DNA of 64,000 nt from Flavobacterium branchiicola (GCF_018383905.1 NZ_JAGYWA010000005.1:62001-126000), one strand, 5' to 3'. Positions 35,256-45,067 are shown, counted from the stretch's first letter. Notes: generated by a model from the letters alone, not told the origin. Made by a program: numbers and translations.

Positions 35256-38102
35256 ATGAAAAAAAACCTACTTTTCGTAGCTGTCTTTTTTATGACAGTT
35301 CAGTTATGGGCACAAACTGTCCAAATTAATGAAGCTTCAGGCTGGCTTGAATCTGCCTTTGTAAAATGGCAACCTGTAAGCAACGCACAAACCTACAATG
35401 TTTATTATTCTGGCGGGGGACTTACCGATAGAAAAATTGACGATCAGCTTATTAGAAGCTACGGATCTTATTTTCGTGCTGATATTCCGGGATTAGCAGC
35501 GGGATCTTATACTATTAAAGTAAAACCAGTAATTTCTGGTGTAGAAGGAACAGGAGCTACAACAAGTACATTAACCGTTTCAGCTCAGGATAGAAACGGA
35601 TTTGCTTTTGAAAGCGGCAGAGTCCCTGGAGGATATAAAGCAGATGGAACTCCAAAAGACAATGCTGTAATTCTTTACATTACTCAAAACACAAAAAATA
35701 CGATATCGATGAATATTACAGGCGCTAGTGCTAATCCTTGTGTTGGTTTACAAAACATCTTGTATGCTATCAAAAAAGGAAAAGATACCCGTCCTTTTAT
35801 TATTCGATTGGTGGGTAATATTACTGATATGTCAGTTATGGAAGGTGGTGATGTTGTTATTGAAAACGCCAACAACGCATCTAGTTATGTGACGATTGAG
35901 GGTGTTGGAAATGATGCTGTAGCTAATGGATGGGGAGTTCGTCTTAAAGCAGCTTCTAATATTGAAGTTAGTAATATCGGTTTTATGAATTGCAACTCTA
36001 CTGCTGGAGATAATGTTGGAATGCAACAAGATAACGACCACATTTGGGTTCACAATTGTGACTTATTTTATGGAAATGCAGGAAGCGATGCCGACCAAAT
36101 AAAAGGTGACGGCGCTCTTGACAACAAATCTTCCACTTATATCACTTTGTCTTATAACCACTTTTGGGATAATGGAAAAGCAAGTCTTTTAGGATTAAGC
36201 GAGGGAACTACAACTGGTTTGTACATTACGTATCACCATAACTGGTTTGATCATTCTGATTCTCGTCATCCACGTGTTCGCTACTATTCTGCACACATTT
36301 ACAACAATTATTATGATGGAAATGCCAAATACGGAGCTGGTTCAACTTTAGGATCTTCCCTTTTTGTTGAAGGAAATTATTTCCGTAACGCAAAACATCC
36401 AATGATGACTTCATTACAAGGTACTGATATTTGGGATGAAGCAAATCAAGTGAACAATGCCGGAACTATGGGAACTTTCTCTGGAGAAGCTGGAGGATTC
36501 ATAAAAGCATTTAATAATACTTTTGATGCTTCAAACGGAACAAATAATATGCGTTTTGTAGCTTACAATGACCCAAATCCGTTATATAATATATCAGGAA
36601 AAATAAGTTCTGTTACAGATTTTGATGCTTATCTAGCCACTTCAAGAGGCGAAACAGTAAGCAGTTCTATTAAATCTAAATCTGGGGCAAATTCATATAA
36701 TAACTTTGATACTGACGCTTCATTATATATCAAAAACCTAGTTATTGATCAACCGGCAACTGCAAAAACAAAAGTAACACAATATGCCGGACGTGTTTCA
36801 GGAGGGGATTTAAAATGGACATTTGACAACAGTGTGGACGATTCATCTTCACTTGTAATTACAGCTCTTAAATCGGCACTTACAAACTATACGGGAACGT
36901 TAGTTTCTGTTCAGGGCGAAGGAAATCCACCAACAAGTTCACAAACCTTAACTTCTACAGGTAATCAAAATCAAAGTGTAACAAGCGGAACAGCAATTGC
37001 GTCAATCGTATTTACGTGGGGCGGAGACGCTACAGATGCAACTGTAACAGGATTACCTGCATCTGGAATTAGTTTTGTAAAAAATACAACTGCAAAAACA
37101 ATCACTATTACAGGAACTCCAACGGCAACTGTTTCTTACTCTATTGCAACTACAGGAACTGGAACTCCTGCAACGGGATCTGGAACAATTACGGTTACAG
37201 CAGCGGGAACTCAGACTTTAACTTCAACCGCTAATAATAATCAAACTGTAACTAGTGGAACTGCAATAAATTCTATTGTTTTTACTTGGGGCGGAAATGC
37301 TACTGATGCAACTGTAACAGGATTACCTGCATCTGGAATTACTTTTGTAAAAAACACATCGGCAAAAACAATCACAATAACAGGAACTCCAACTGCAACT
37401 GTATCGTATTCGATTGCAACAACAGGAACAGGAACTCCTGCAACCGGATCTGGAACAATTACAGTAAATACCGGAACACCAAGTGGAAATGAAATCCATA
37501 ATTTTACAACTTCAGGAAAAACCAGTTCTTTTTACTCTATTACAGGAAACATGAACTCTACTGATGGTTCTGTAACTTATGCAGGATTAACATTAACAAA
37601 GCGTTTAAAAATCGAATCAAGCACATCTATAACCTATACAACGACTAGTGCATCTACGTTAACACTAGTTTTTGACTCAAATTTTACAGGAACAATTAAA
37701 GTAAATAATGTGTCGTATACCGCTTCTGCCGGAATTGTTACTGCTTCAATTCCTGCTGGCTCAAACACTATTACTAAAGGATCTGTTGCCAATTTATTCT
37801 ATATCGCTACTGAATATACAAGTGGAGCAACTTTAAGAATGGCTCAAACAGCTGAACTTACAGAAGAACCTCAAGCTGCAAAAGTAGTTCTATATCCAAA
37901 CCCGGTTTCTGATGTTTTATATGTTTCGAATGGAACTCAAACTATTGAAAAAGTCTTAGTGTACAATATGTCCGGAACATTAGTAAAAAGTACCGGAAAA
38001 GATACAGAAAGCATTGACGTAAGCGGATTAATTCCCGGAACTTACTTAGTAAAAGTTTACACAAATGATGGTTCATTCAATCAAACTATTCTGAAAAAAT
38101 AA
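35256..38102 (+). CDS. T9SS-secreted pectate lyase, PL1-like
   Basis: A 948-residue extracellular enzyme that should cleave pectate by beta-elimination. A signal peptide (MKKNLLFVAVFFMTVQLWAQ) precedes a fibronectin-like domain (about 24-110) and a right-handed beta-helix (about 115-450). Lyase motifs include DNDHIWVHNCDLFYG, DADQIKGD, YNHFWDNGKASLLG and HHNWFDHSDSRHPRVR, whose arginines hold the catalytic position. Then come two almost identical 85-residue Ig-like modules (563-647, 653-737), a further beta domain, and a type A sorting domain (YPNPVSDVLYVSN...GTYLVKVYTNDGSFNQTILKK). It is a lone gene with its own promoter and operator. Confidence 0.93.
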   Translation: MKKNLLFVAVFFMTVQLWAQTVQINEASGWLESAFVKWQPVSNAQTYNVYYSGGGLTDRKIDDQLIRSYGSYFRADIPGLAAGSYTIKVKPVISGVEGTGATTSTLTVSAQDRNGFAFESGRVPGGYKADGTPKDNAVILYITQNTKNTISMNITGASANPCVGLQNILYAIKKGKDTRPFIIRLVGNITDMSVMEGGDVVIENANNASSYVTIEGVGNDAVANGWGVRLKAASNIEVSNIGFMNCNSTAGDNVGMQQDNDHIWVHNCDLFYGNAGSDADQIKGDGALDNKSSTYITLSYNHFWDNGKASLLGLSEGTTTGLYITYHHNWFDHSDSRHPRVRYYSAHIYNNYYDGNAKYGAGSTLGSSLFVEGNYFRNAKHPMMTSLQGTDIWDEANQVNNAGTMGTFSGEAGGFIKAFNNTFDASNGTNNMRFVAYNDPNPLYNISGKISSVTDFDAYLATSRGETVSSSIKSKSGANSYNNFDTDASLYIKNLVIDQPATAKTKVTQYAGRVSGGDLKWTFDNSVDDSSSLVITALKSALTNYTGTLVSVQGEGNPPTSSQTLTSTGNQNQSVTSGTAIASIVFTWGGDATDATVTGLPASGISFVKNTTAKTITITGTPTATVSYSIATTGTGTPATGSGTITVTAAGTQTLTSTANNNQTVTSGTAINSIVFTWGGNATDATVTGLPASGITFVKNTSAKTITITGTPTATVSYSIATTGTGTPATGSGTITVNTGTPSGNEIHNFTTSGKTSSFYSITGNMNSTDGSVTYAGLTLTKRLKIESSTSITYTTTSASTLTLVFDSNFTGTIKVNNVSYTASAGIVTASIPAGSNTITKGSVANLFYIATEYTSGATLRMAQTAELTEEPQAAKVVLYPNPVSDVLYVSNGTQTIEKVLVYNMSGTLVKSTGKDTESIDVSGLIPGTYLVKVYTNDGSFNQTILKK
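36942..37466 (+). repeat. Tandem 255-bp repeat inside the pectate lyase gene
   Basis: Two units, 36942-37196 and 37212-37466, joined by a 15-nt linker and 270 bp apart. They encode near-identical 85-residue Ig-like modules (TWGG.ATDATVTGLPASGI..VKNT..KTITITGTPTATVSYSIATTG). Synonymous differences show the duplication is not brand new, but the proteins stay very alike. Confidence 0.85.
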
Positions 38103-38138
38103 ACTACACCCATAACTTAACTAACTTATTTTTAAAGT

Positions 38139-38167
38139 AAAAGGCTTCCGAATTTGGAAGCCTTTTT
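38139..38167 (+). terminator. Terminator of the pectate lyase gene
   Basis: An 11-bp stem (AAAAGGCTTCC with GGAAGCCTTTT) and a 6-nt loop, followed by Ts. Confidence 0.8.
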
Positions 38168-38203
38168 ATCTTTTTAAAATCTCAAATAATATCTTTTAAC
38201 AAT

Positions 38204-38938
38204 TTACCAACTGGCCTTCGGAAGCGTTTCTACAATTGTATCCGGATTATCACTTGCAAATAACATTTGTCGTTTCAATTTAAACTCTCCTATTTGATGT
38301 TCACTAGGTAAACTATCGTGCAATGTATTCGTCACTTCATGATCATATTTGCCAGAAATAAGATCGTATTCACTTGTGAGCCAAGAACCGGCACCACTAT
38401 GAAAAGTCCCTATACTAACAATAACTAATTTATCATTTATAAATTTATATGTAGCTTCTCTATTCCCAACAGGTCCCATTCCTTCAAGTAAAATATGCAA
38501 TTTCCTTTCAGAATCTATAGAAATATCACCGAGTCTATGGTAATCTGGATATTCTGGACCTACTGCTTCCCATGAAAGTTCCTGCAATTTATATCCTCCT
38601 CCTTCTTGCTGCAAAAGAACTAAAGTTGCTCGTGAATCTTCACTATTATTACTATTCTGCAAAACAATTACGATGTCTTTAAGGTTGTCATCATTTAAAA
38701 ATCCTTCAGCTTTCATTTTTATTTCACAAGGTTCTAAAACAAAATCCTCAACATTTTTCCCTGTTTTTGGAAATTGAAGTTCCTTTAAACTCAATCCAGA
38801 TTCCTCTCCTTCATATTCTTCCTCAAAAACATTTTTATTCAAAGTATCTTTAACCGATACTATCGTTTTTACATCTTTTTTTTTATTACAACTCAATATA
38901 GAAATTGTCAAAAGCAACAAAAATATTTTTCGATTCAT
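38204..38938 (-). CDS. Hypothetical lipoprotein with FG-GAP-like segment
   Basis: A 244-residue putative lipoprotein. MNRKIFLLLLTISILSCNKKKD is a lipoprotein signal with lipobox LSC. The mature part contains GFLNDDNLKDIVIVLQNSN, an aspartate-rich calcium-loop-like sequence of the VCBS/FG-GAP kind, followed by a beta-rich region with RATLVLLQQEGGGYKLQ. An in-frame TTG at 38956 would add six residues and is less likely. Function unknown; likely on the periplasmic side of a membrane. Confidence 0.7.
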   Translation of the reverse strand: MNRKIFLLLLTISILSCNKKKDVKTIVSVKDTLNKNVFEEEYEGEESGLSLKELQFPKTGKNVEDFVLEPCEIKMKAEGFLNDDNLKDIVIVLQNSNNSEDSRATLVLLQQEGGGYKLQELSWEAVGPEYPDYHRLGDISIDSERKLHILLEGMGPVGNREATYKFINDKLVIVSIGTFHSGAGSWLTSEYDLISGKYDHEVTNTLHDSLPSEHQIGEFKLKRQMLFASDNPDTIVETLPKASW

Positions 38939-38992
38939 CTGATACAAATTTTTCAATCAAAAATAAGTAAACTACTATAAATTCAAAATAAA

Positions 38993-39029
38993 AAAACCGC
39001 TATTTCATTAATTTGAAATTAGCGGTTTT
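38993..39029 (-). terminator. Terminator of the aldehyde dehydrogenase gene
   Basis: Read leftwards, ACCGCTAATTTCA pairs with TGAAATAGCGGT (one bulge) and a T run follows. It lies about 20 nt past the stop of the dehydrogenase gene. Confidence 0.7.
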
Positions 39030-39048
39030 CAATGAAATTATTTAAATA

Positions 39049-40602
39049 TTACAAATCAAATTTTATCCCCTGTGCCAAAGGTAAACTTGTAGTATAATTA
39101 ATTGTATTTGTCTGACGACGCATATATATTTTCCATGCATCAGAACCTGATTCACGGCCACCTCCGGTTTCTTTTTCTCCACCAAAAGCACCACCAATTT
39201 CAGCTCCGGAAGTTCCGATGTTTACATTGGCAATTCCGCAATCTGAACCTACTACAGACAAAAATCTTTCTGCTTCACGTAAATTGTTCGTCATAATTGC
39301 AGATGATAATCCTTGTGCTACTCCGTTTTGAACTTCAATAGCATTCTCAACCTCTCCAGAATATTTAATTAAATATAAAACCGGGGCAAAAGTTTCGTGC
39401 TGCACAATTTCAAATGAGTTTTTAGCTTCTGCAATTGCAGGTTTTACGTAGCATCCGCTTTCGTAACCTTCTCCTGAAAGCACTCCACCTTCAACAAGAA
39501 TGTTTCCTCCTTCGGCTACCACTCTATTTAAAGCTGTTGCATACATTTCAACTGCATGGGTATCAATTAGTGGTCCGACATGATTATTTTCATCAAGCGG
39601 ATTTCCAATTCGCAATTGCTTGTAAGCAGCAACTAAAGCGTCTTTTACTTTATCATAAATACTTTCGTGAATAATTAATCTTCTAGTTGAAGTACAACGC
39701 TGACCTGCCGTTCCAACAGCACCAAACACAGCACCAATTACAGTCATTTTAATATCAGCATCCGGTGTAACAATAATGGCATTGTTTCCGCCTAATTCTA
39801 ATAATGATTTACCTAAACGACCTGCTACTGCCTGAGCCACAATTTTGCCCATTCTGGTCGATCCTGTTGCAGAAACTAGTGGGATACGAGTATCCGCAGT
39901 CATCAATTCCCCTATTTTATAATCTCCATTAATCAAACATGAGATTCCTTCCGGAAGATTATTTTCTTTAATAACCTGAGCAATTATATTTTGACATGCA
40001 ATCCCGCAAAGAGGTGTTTTTTCAGAAGGTTTCCATACACATACATCTCCGGAAATCCATGCTAAAGCTGTATTCCACGACCAAACTGCAACAGGAAAAT
40101 TGAAAGCGGAGATAATCCCAACAACTCCTAATGAATGATATTGTTCGTACATTCTGTGACCTGGTCTTTCAGAATGCATTGTTAAACCGTGCAACTGACG
40201 TGATAATCCTACTGCAAAATCGCAGATATCGATCATTTCCTGAACTTCTCCATATCCTTCCTGCAATGATTTTCCCATTTCGTAAGAAACCAATTTACCA
40301 AGTGCTTCTTTATTCTGACGTAATTTTTCTCCAAACTGACGCACAATTTCTCCACGTTGTGGTGCAGGAATTAATCTAAAACTTTTAAAAGCTTCTGTTG
40401 CAGACTGCATTACTTTTTCGTAATCCTGAGCTGTTGACATTTTTACCGAAGCAATTAATTTTCCGTCAACCGGCGAATAACTTTCTAAAATTTCTCCAGA
40501 AGAAAAATTCTCTAAACCCGTCGATGTTCCTTCATTTATCGATTTGATGCCCAATTTTTCCAGAGCCTCATTCATTCCAAATTGCGATGCTATTGTTGTC
40601 AT
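39049..40602 (-). CDS. Aldehyde dehydrogenase, ALDH7 type (aminoadipate-semialdehyde dehydrogenase-like)
   Basis: A 517-residue NAD-dependent dehydrogenase. Family marks are SAFNFPVAVWSWNTALAWISGDVCVWKPSEKTP, SATGSTRMGK, LLELGGNNAIIV with Glu269, and GTAGQRCTSTRR with the nucleophile Cys303. The wording is that of the ALDH7 branch, which oxidises 2-aminoadipate 6-semialdehyde in lysine breakdown, so that is the most likely substrate. The single-gene setting gives no pathway support. The C-terminal ETGGGRESGSDAWKIYMRRQTNTINY is typical of ALDH7. Confidence 0.9.
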   Translation of the reverse strand: MTTIASQFGMNEALEKLGIKSINEGTSTGLENFSSGEILESYSPVDGKLIASVKMSTAQDYEKVMQSATEAFKSFRLIPAPQRGEIVRQFGEKLRQNKEALGKLVSYEMGKSLQEGYGEVQEMIDICDFAVGLSRQLHGLTMHSERPGHRMYEQYHSLGVVGIISAFNFPVAVWSWNTALAWISGDVCVWKPSEKTPLCGIACQNIIAQVIKENNLPEGISCLINGDYKIGELMTADTRIPLVSATGSTRMGKIVAQAVAGRLGKSLLELGGNNAIIVTPDADIKMTVIGAVFGAVGTAGQRCTSTRRLIIHESIYDKVKDALVAAYKQLRIGNPLDENNHVGPLIDTHAVEMYATALNRVVAEGGNILVEGGVLSGEGYESGCYVKPAIAEAKNSFEIVQHETFAPVLYLIKYSGEVENAIEVQNGVAQGLSSAIMTNNLREAERFLSVVGSDCGIANVNIGTSGAEIGGAFGGEKETGGGRESGSDAWKIYMRRQTNTINYTTSLPLAQGIKFDL

Positions 40603-40891
40603 TGTAACTTTTTTAGTTAAAATTGTTATATTTTTATGTAAAGATATTATTTCAAGCCGAATTTTAATTAAACCCCGCTGTTAAAATCAAAGTAATACCA
40701 TTTAGATTTATATTTTAATCTAATGTTTTCTGGTATAATGCCGATGTAATATGAAAATAGCACAATGCAATTGGACTATATTGAATATACAATCGGTATA
40801 AATTTAGGGTTAATAAATAGGATTAACTCTTCTTTGGTACAATTTATTCCCATTAAATGATGAAATTTGCGGAAACAAAATTATATAAATT

Positions 40892-41851
40892 ATGAACATT
40901 TTTTCACGGTTCGCGCTCTGCATCTTATTAATTTCAGCAAATGCATTTTCCCAAAAAGAACAAAAGGCTTCTTTTCAGGTAGTTCCTTTGGGAATAAAAG
41001 GCGGAATCGATGAAAAAAACCTTTCGGCTTATTTACTCGCACCTATTAACACGAATGATTATATAAGTCTTGATGCCGGAACCATAAATGCAGGAATCGA
41101 AAAAGCAATCGAAAATAAAGTCTTTAAAGTTTCAACCAGCGAAGTTTTACGTAAATATATTAAAGGTTATTTTATATCGCACGCGCATTTAGATCATGTT
41201 TCAGGGTTGATTATTAATTCACCCGCAGATTCATCTAAGACGGTTTATGCTACTGAAAAGTGTATGCAAATGATGGAAAATCATTATTTTAATGACGAAA
41301 CCTGGGCTAATTTTGGTGATAAAGGTCCCGGAAAGCCACTAAAAAAATATCATTTTCAAACGTTAAACTTGGGCGAAGAAACTCCCGTTACCAATACAAC
41401 AATGACGGTAAAAGCTTTTCCGTTAAGCCATGTGAATCCGTTTAAGAGTACGGCATTTTTAGTTAAAAATAGTGATTCTTATGTTTTGTATCTCGGTGAT
41501 ACAGGCCCTGATGCAGTAGAAAAAAGTAATAATCTAAAAGATTTATGGACTGCGGTTGCGCCTTTAATAAAAAACAAACAACTTAAAGGAATATTCATTG
41601 AGGTTTCTTTCCCAAACGAGCAACCTGATCAGTTTTTATTTGGCCATTTGACTCCAAATCATTTAATGAAAGAATTGCATGTTTTAGAAGACTTAGCCGG
41701 GAAAGATTCTTTAAAAGGTTTTAAAATTATTGTAACACACTTAAAACCTCCAACAAAAAATATTGTAAAACTTAAAGAACAGCTTAAAAATCAGAATGAT
41801 TTGGGAGTGAAAATTATTTATCCGGAACAAGGAAAAAAACTTGAATTCTAA
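40892..41851 (+). CDS. Class II cyclic-nucleotide phosphodiesterase-like MBL hydrolase
   Basis: A 319-residue metallo-beta-lactamase-fold protein with a signal peptide (MNIFSRFALCILLISANAFSQ). The motif FISHAHLDHVSGL (His97 to His102, the HxHLDHxxG class II phosphodiesterase signature) is followed by LSHVNP, LYLGDTGPD, the phosphodiesterase-like segment FIEVSFPNEQPDQFLFGHLTPNHL and IVTHLKP. It should hydrolyse 3',5'-cyclic nucleotides in the periplasm, or a related phosphodiester. No cyclase or operon partner is near. Confidence 0.88.
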   Translation: MNIFSRFALCILLISANAFSQKEQKASFQVVPLGIKGGIDEKNLSAYLLAPINTNDYISLDAGTINAGIEKAIENKVFKVSTSEVLRKYIKGYFISHAHLDHVSGLIINSPADSSKTVYATEKCMQMMENHYFNDETWANFGDKGPGKPLKKYHFQTLNLGEETPVTNTTMTVKAFPLSHVNPFKSTAFLVKNSDSYVLYLGDTGPDAVEKSNNLKDLWTAVAPLIKNKQLKGIFIEVSFPNEQPDQFLFGHLTPNHLMKELHVLEDLAGKDSLKGFKIIVTHLKPPTKNIVKLKEQLKNQNDLGVKIIYPEQGKKLEF

Positions 41852-41883
41852 GATTTTTTTTATACCTATTTTACTGATTGAAA

Positions 41884-42066
41884 CTATGATTTACTTTTCT
41901 TGATTAATCCTTCTTTCTCTAATTTGAGAAGCATTTCTTCATGTGTGATAAAGTTACCTTCTCGAAGTTCCTCTTTCCCTTGCTTGATTTTTGCCTTAAG
42001 TTCAAGTAAAAATGTATCTTCATCACTTAGCTGAGTGCCTAACTGTTTATTTTTTTCGAGATTCAT
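41884..42066 (-). CDS. Small protein, antitoxin-like
   Basis: A 60-residue protein rich in Lys and Glu, from ATG 42066 (an upstream TTG is not preferred). The C-terminal half reads GKEELREGNFITHEEMLLKLEKEG. This G-N-x-x-THEE pattern is common at the ends of antitoxins such as those of RelE/ParE pairs. No toxin gene is adjacent on either side; an orphan or solitary regulator is more likely. Function uncertain. Confidence 0.55.
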   Translation of the reverse strand: MNLEKNKQLGTQLSDEDTFLLELKAKIKQGKEELREGNFITHEEMLLKLEKEGLIKKSKS

Positions 42067-42097
42067 TTTCAAAATTATATTAAACTATTCAAATCGT

Positions 42098-42130
42098 AAA
42101 CCCGACAGGTTTTAGAAACCTGTCGGGTTT
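42098..42130 (-). terminator. Terminator of the 3-hydroxyanthranilate dioxygenase gene
   Basis: A perfect 15-bp stem (AAACCCGACAGGTTT with AAACCTGTCGGGTTT) and a 3-nt loop, about 18 nt downstream of the dioxygenase stop on the minus strand. Confidence 0.85.
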
Positions 42131-42147
42131 CGTATATATTAAATACA

Positions 42148-42687
42148 TTATTTTTTAGCTGTAAATCTTGGATCAGTTTCCATAACAGTTCCGCAATTAT
42201 TACAAGTTCTTAATTCTTCTGAATTGTAGAAATGCTCGAAATGCGGAAAAAAATCTTTCTCAATGTTATGCAATTCAAAATAGACTTCATACAATTTGTG
42301 ATTGCAGTTATCACAATGCCAAAGCAAACCATCTGTATATCCTAATCCGGCACGTTTACGTTCGATTACTAAACCTATTGAACCTTCTGAACGAACTGGA
42401 GAATGAGGGATTTTTGCAGGATGAAGATACATATCTCCTGCGCTTAATTCCATTTCTTTGCGTTCGCCATTTTCCTGAATCACTACTTTTATACTTCCTT
42501 CTAACTGATAAAAAAGTTCTTCTGTTTCATTATAATGATAATCTTTACGCGCATTTGGTCCTGCAACAATCATCACAATATAATCGCCGGAATCAACATA
42601 TAGATTTTTATTCCCAACGGGCGGTTTAAGTAATTGTCGGTTTTCTTCAATCCATTTTGTGAGATTGAAAGGTTTTGCTATAGCCAT
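42148..42687 (-). CDS. nbaC: 3-hydroxyanthranilate 3,4-dioxygenase
   Basis: A 179-residue cupin that opens 3-hydroxyanthranilate to 2-amino-3-carboxymuconate semialdehyde in the kynurenine pathway. The iron ligands His51, Glu57 and His95 are in HYNETEELFYQLEG and KIPHSPVRSEGSIGLVIERKRA, with numbers as in the well-studied bacterial enzyme. A second rubredoxin-like site has Cys125, Cys128, Cys162 and Cys165 (CDNC and CNNC). It should require Fe(II). No other kynurenine gene is in the window. Confidence 0.96.
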   Translation of the reverse strand: MAIAKPFNLTKWIEENRQLLKPPVGNKNLYVDSGDYIVMIVAGPNARKDYHYNETEELFYQLEGSIKVVIQENGERKEMELSAGDMYLHPAKIPHSPVRSEGSIGLVIERKRAGLGYTDGLLWHCDNCNHKLYEVYFELHNIEKDFFPHFEHFYNSEELRTCNNCGTVMETDPRFTAKK

Positions 42688-42760
42688 TTTTAAGAATGAT
42701 AAATTTTATGAGAAGCTAATTTAGTGAAAGTTTTCTGTAGAGACACACTGCAATTCATCT

Positions 42761-43855
42761 CTACCGTTGATTTTCTTTTATTAAATAAATATAAACCGGA
42801 AAATGGTCGCTAAAACCGGCTTCTGTAATTGTATTTCGTAAAGGATATCCTTTATATTTTCCATTAGTCTGAACCAAATAAGGTTTGTTAAAAATCCCTG
42901 CTTTCCACAACATAAAAGTCGAAAAGTCCGATTTTATAAGTGATTCTGTCATTATAATTTGATCAAAAATATCCCAGGAATCCCGAAAAGCAATTGTTCC
43001 CATGCCTTTGTTCATCATTTCTTCAAACGGATTAAATATTCCAAATTCCGGAACTTCTGCTTTCTTTCCTTTTGCTCCCAATGCAATTTTTATGCTTTTG
43101 TTAAATGGTCCGTCATTAAGATCGCCCATCGTTATCACTTTTGCATTTGGATTTATCTGCTGTAGAGAATCAATTATTTTTCTGTTTAAAGCTCCTGCAG
43201 CTTCTCTAAATTTACTCGAAGCTTTTTCTCCACCCGATCTCGAAGGCCAGTGATTAATGATAATATGAATTTCCTCATTTTCCAAAAAACCGGTCACTAA
43301 AAGCTGATCTCTTGTAAAAACACGATTTTTAATTGTTTTAATTTCTACATCTCCCAGATCTTCATTTTTATCCTCCGGAAGAACAGGATTGTTTTTGTAA
43401 ATTAATAATGGAATGTTCGAAAAAGACGTCGGCCTGAAATACTTTTTTTTATACAGAAGCGCAACATCAATTCCACGCTGATCTGGTGAATCAAAATGAA
43501 TTATTCCATAATCTAAATCTGCTAATTTTTGCTGTTTTAGTAAATCCTCAAGAACTCCTCTGTTTTCGACTTCAGAACAACCAAGTAAAGTGGGTGAACC
43601 TGAATTTTCAGGCGTTCCTATTTCAGAAATTACCCTTGAAAGATTTTTTAATTTTTGCTCATATTTTTCTTTTGTCCAATGTTGTGCGCCTGTCGGTGTC
43701 CATTCATCATCATTTGTACTCGCATCGTTTATAGTATCAAAAAGATTTTCGAAATTATAAAAGGCCACCGTATGAATATTGTATTTCTTAGATTGTGCAC
43801 ATAAAATCGAAACCGAAAAAAAGAAAAGAAAATAAAGCTTATTCGTTGTACTCAT
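42761..43855 (-). CDS. Secreted endonuclease/exonuclease/phosphatase family protein
   Basis: A 364-residue EEP-fold hydrolase with a signal peptide (MSTTNKLYFLFFFSVSILCAQ). The fold's motifs are visible: FYNFENLFDTINDAS, LLGCSEVENRGVLEDL (Glu metal ligand), HFDSPDQRGIDVALLY, IIINHWPSRSGGEKASSKFREAA, ITMGDLNDGP (Asp/Asn) and a C-terminal SDHFPVYIY (catalytic His). It is likely an exported nuclease or phosphodiesterase. Divergent from the serine hydrolase gene. Confidence 0.92.
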   Translation of the reverse strand: MSTTNKLYFLFFFSVSILCAQSKKYNIHTVAFYNFENLFDTINDASTNDDEWTPTGAQHWTKEKYEQKLKNLSRVISEIGTPENSGSPTLLGCSEVENRGVLEDLLKQQKLADLDYGIIHFDSPDQRGIDVALLYKKKYFRPTSFSNIPLLIYKNNPVLPEDKNEDLGDVEIKTIKNRVFTRDQLLVTGFLENEEIHIIINHWPSRSGGEKASSKFREAAGALNRKIIDSLQQINPNAKVITMGDLNDGPFNKSIKIALGAKGKKAEVPEFGIFNPFEEMMNKGMGTIAFRDSWDIFDQIIMTESLIKSDFSTFMLWKAGIFNKPYLVQTNGKYKGYPLRNTITEAGFSDHFPVYIYLIKENQR

Positions 43856-43934
43856 TATATTATTCTAATTAAAAGTACAATTTAAACAAATTAATTATTT
43901 GTAAGAAATTTATATTATTTATTTTTCATATTTA

Positions 43935-43942
43935 TATCTTTG
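43935..43942 (+). promoter_or_regulatory. -7 promoter box of the serine hydrolase gene
   Basis: TATCTTTG, about 51 nt before the ATG at 43994. Confidence 0.5.
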
Positions 43943-43993
43943 TTACTTTAGAAATGTCTTGTACCTTGCTTACAAAATTTGGTAATTTATTAA

Positions 43994-45067
43994 ATGAAAA
44001 AAAATCTCCTTTTAGTCTTTTTAGTAAGCTTTATAAGCAATATTCAGGGTCAAAAAAACAGTCAACTGGCAGACAGTATCAGAATAAAATATAAAATTCC
44101 GGAATTAGCATACGCTGTTGTTTCGTCAGATTCTATAATTGAAATTCAAGCTTTGGGTTATCAGCGTTATAACTCTTCTTTTAAAGCAAAAATGAATGAC
44201 AAATTTCGCTTAGGTTCTATAACAAAAACGGTTACCAGTTATATTGCAACGCTTTTAGTTAAAGAAGGAAAGATAAAATGGGATACCAAATTCTTCGATT
44301 TATATCCGGAACTAAAGGCAAAAAGTAATCCTGCGACTTATAATTTTACATTACAGGATTTTTTGACTTTACGGGCAGCGTTAGCAGGTTGGTCGTACGG
44401 AAATAAAACGCCAACTCAAAACGAAATCAAAGGAAACAATCAGCAACAACGTTATGAATTTATTGCCTGGTTTTTTCAGCAAAATCCGGTTTTAGAAAAA
44501 CAACCTATCTATTGGTCTAATCCCAGTTATGTAGCAGCTGGATTAATGCTTGAAAAAGCAACTGGAAAAACGTACGAAACTTTAGTTAATGAATTAGGAA
44601 AAGCATTAAATATTGATTTTGATTTTGGTCAGCCGAACTTGAAAAACAAAAATGAACCATGGGGACATGATGAAGATTTAAATCCCGAAAAACCTGCTTT
44701 AAACTACAAACTAAACTGGCTTTCATCTGCTGGAAATATAAACTGCAGTTTACCTGATTATTGTAAATTTACTCAGATGCAACTTCAGGGATTATTAGGA
44801 AAATCACAATTACTGACTTCCGAAGAATTCAATTATATGCATTTTGGTTTTCCTGATGTTGCTTTTGGATGGTATTCTGAAATAAATGAAAAATCAGGTC
44901 TAAAATATTCATTTCATTATGGAGATCCCGGAACATTTTTAACCAAAGTGTATATTTGCAAAGACATTAATAAAGCCTTTATATTATTTGCGAATGTCAA
45001 GGCAGAAGAAGCCGATAAAGGTTTAATGTTACTTTTGGCTGAACTGCAAAAACAATATGGAGGTTAA
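43994..45067 (+). CDS. Secreted serine hydrolase (class C beta-lactamase-like)
   Basis: A 357-residue protein with a signal peptide (MKKNLLLVFLVSFISNIQGQ) and the beta-lactamase/DD-peptidase fold. The catalytic SxxK is GSITK (Ser75, Lys78); the second element is in IYWSNPSYVAAGLMLEKATG (YxN-type: SNPSY), and the third near the C-terminus is FHYGDPGTF (HxG-type). Relatives include esterases and D-amino-acid peptidases, so the substrate is open. The LD-carboxypeptidase gene follows 49 nt downstream, suggesting joint transcription. Confidence 0.88.
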   Translation: MKKNLLLVFLVSFISNIQGQKNSQLADSIRIKYKIPELAYAVVSSDSIIEIQALGYQRYNSSFKAKMNDKFRLGSITKTVTSYIATLLVKEGKIKWDTKFFDLYPELKAKSNPATYNFTLQDFLTLRAALAGWSYGNKTPTQNEIKGNNQQQRYEFIAWFFQQNPVLEKQPIYWSNPSYVAAGLMLEKATGKTYETLVNELGKALNIDFDFGQPNLKNKNEPWGHDEDLNPEKPALNYKLNWLSSAGNINCSLPDYCKFTQMQLQGLLGKSQLLTSEEFNYMHFGFPDVAFGWYSEINEKSGLKYSFHYGDPGTFLTKVYICKDINKAFILFANVKAEEADKGLMLLLAELQKQYGG

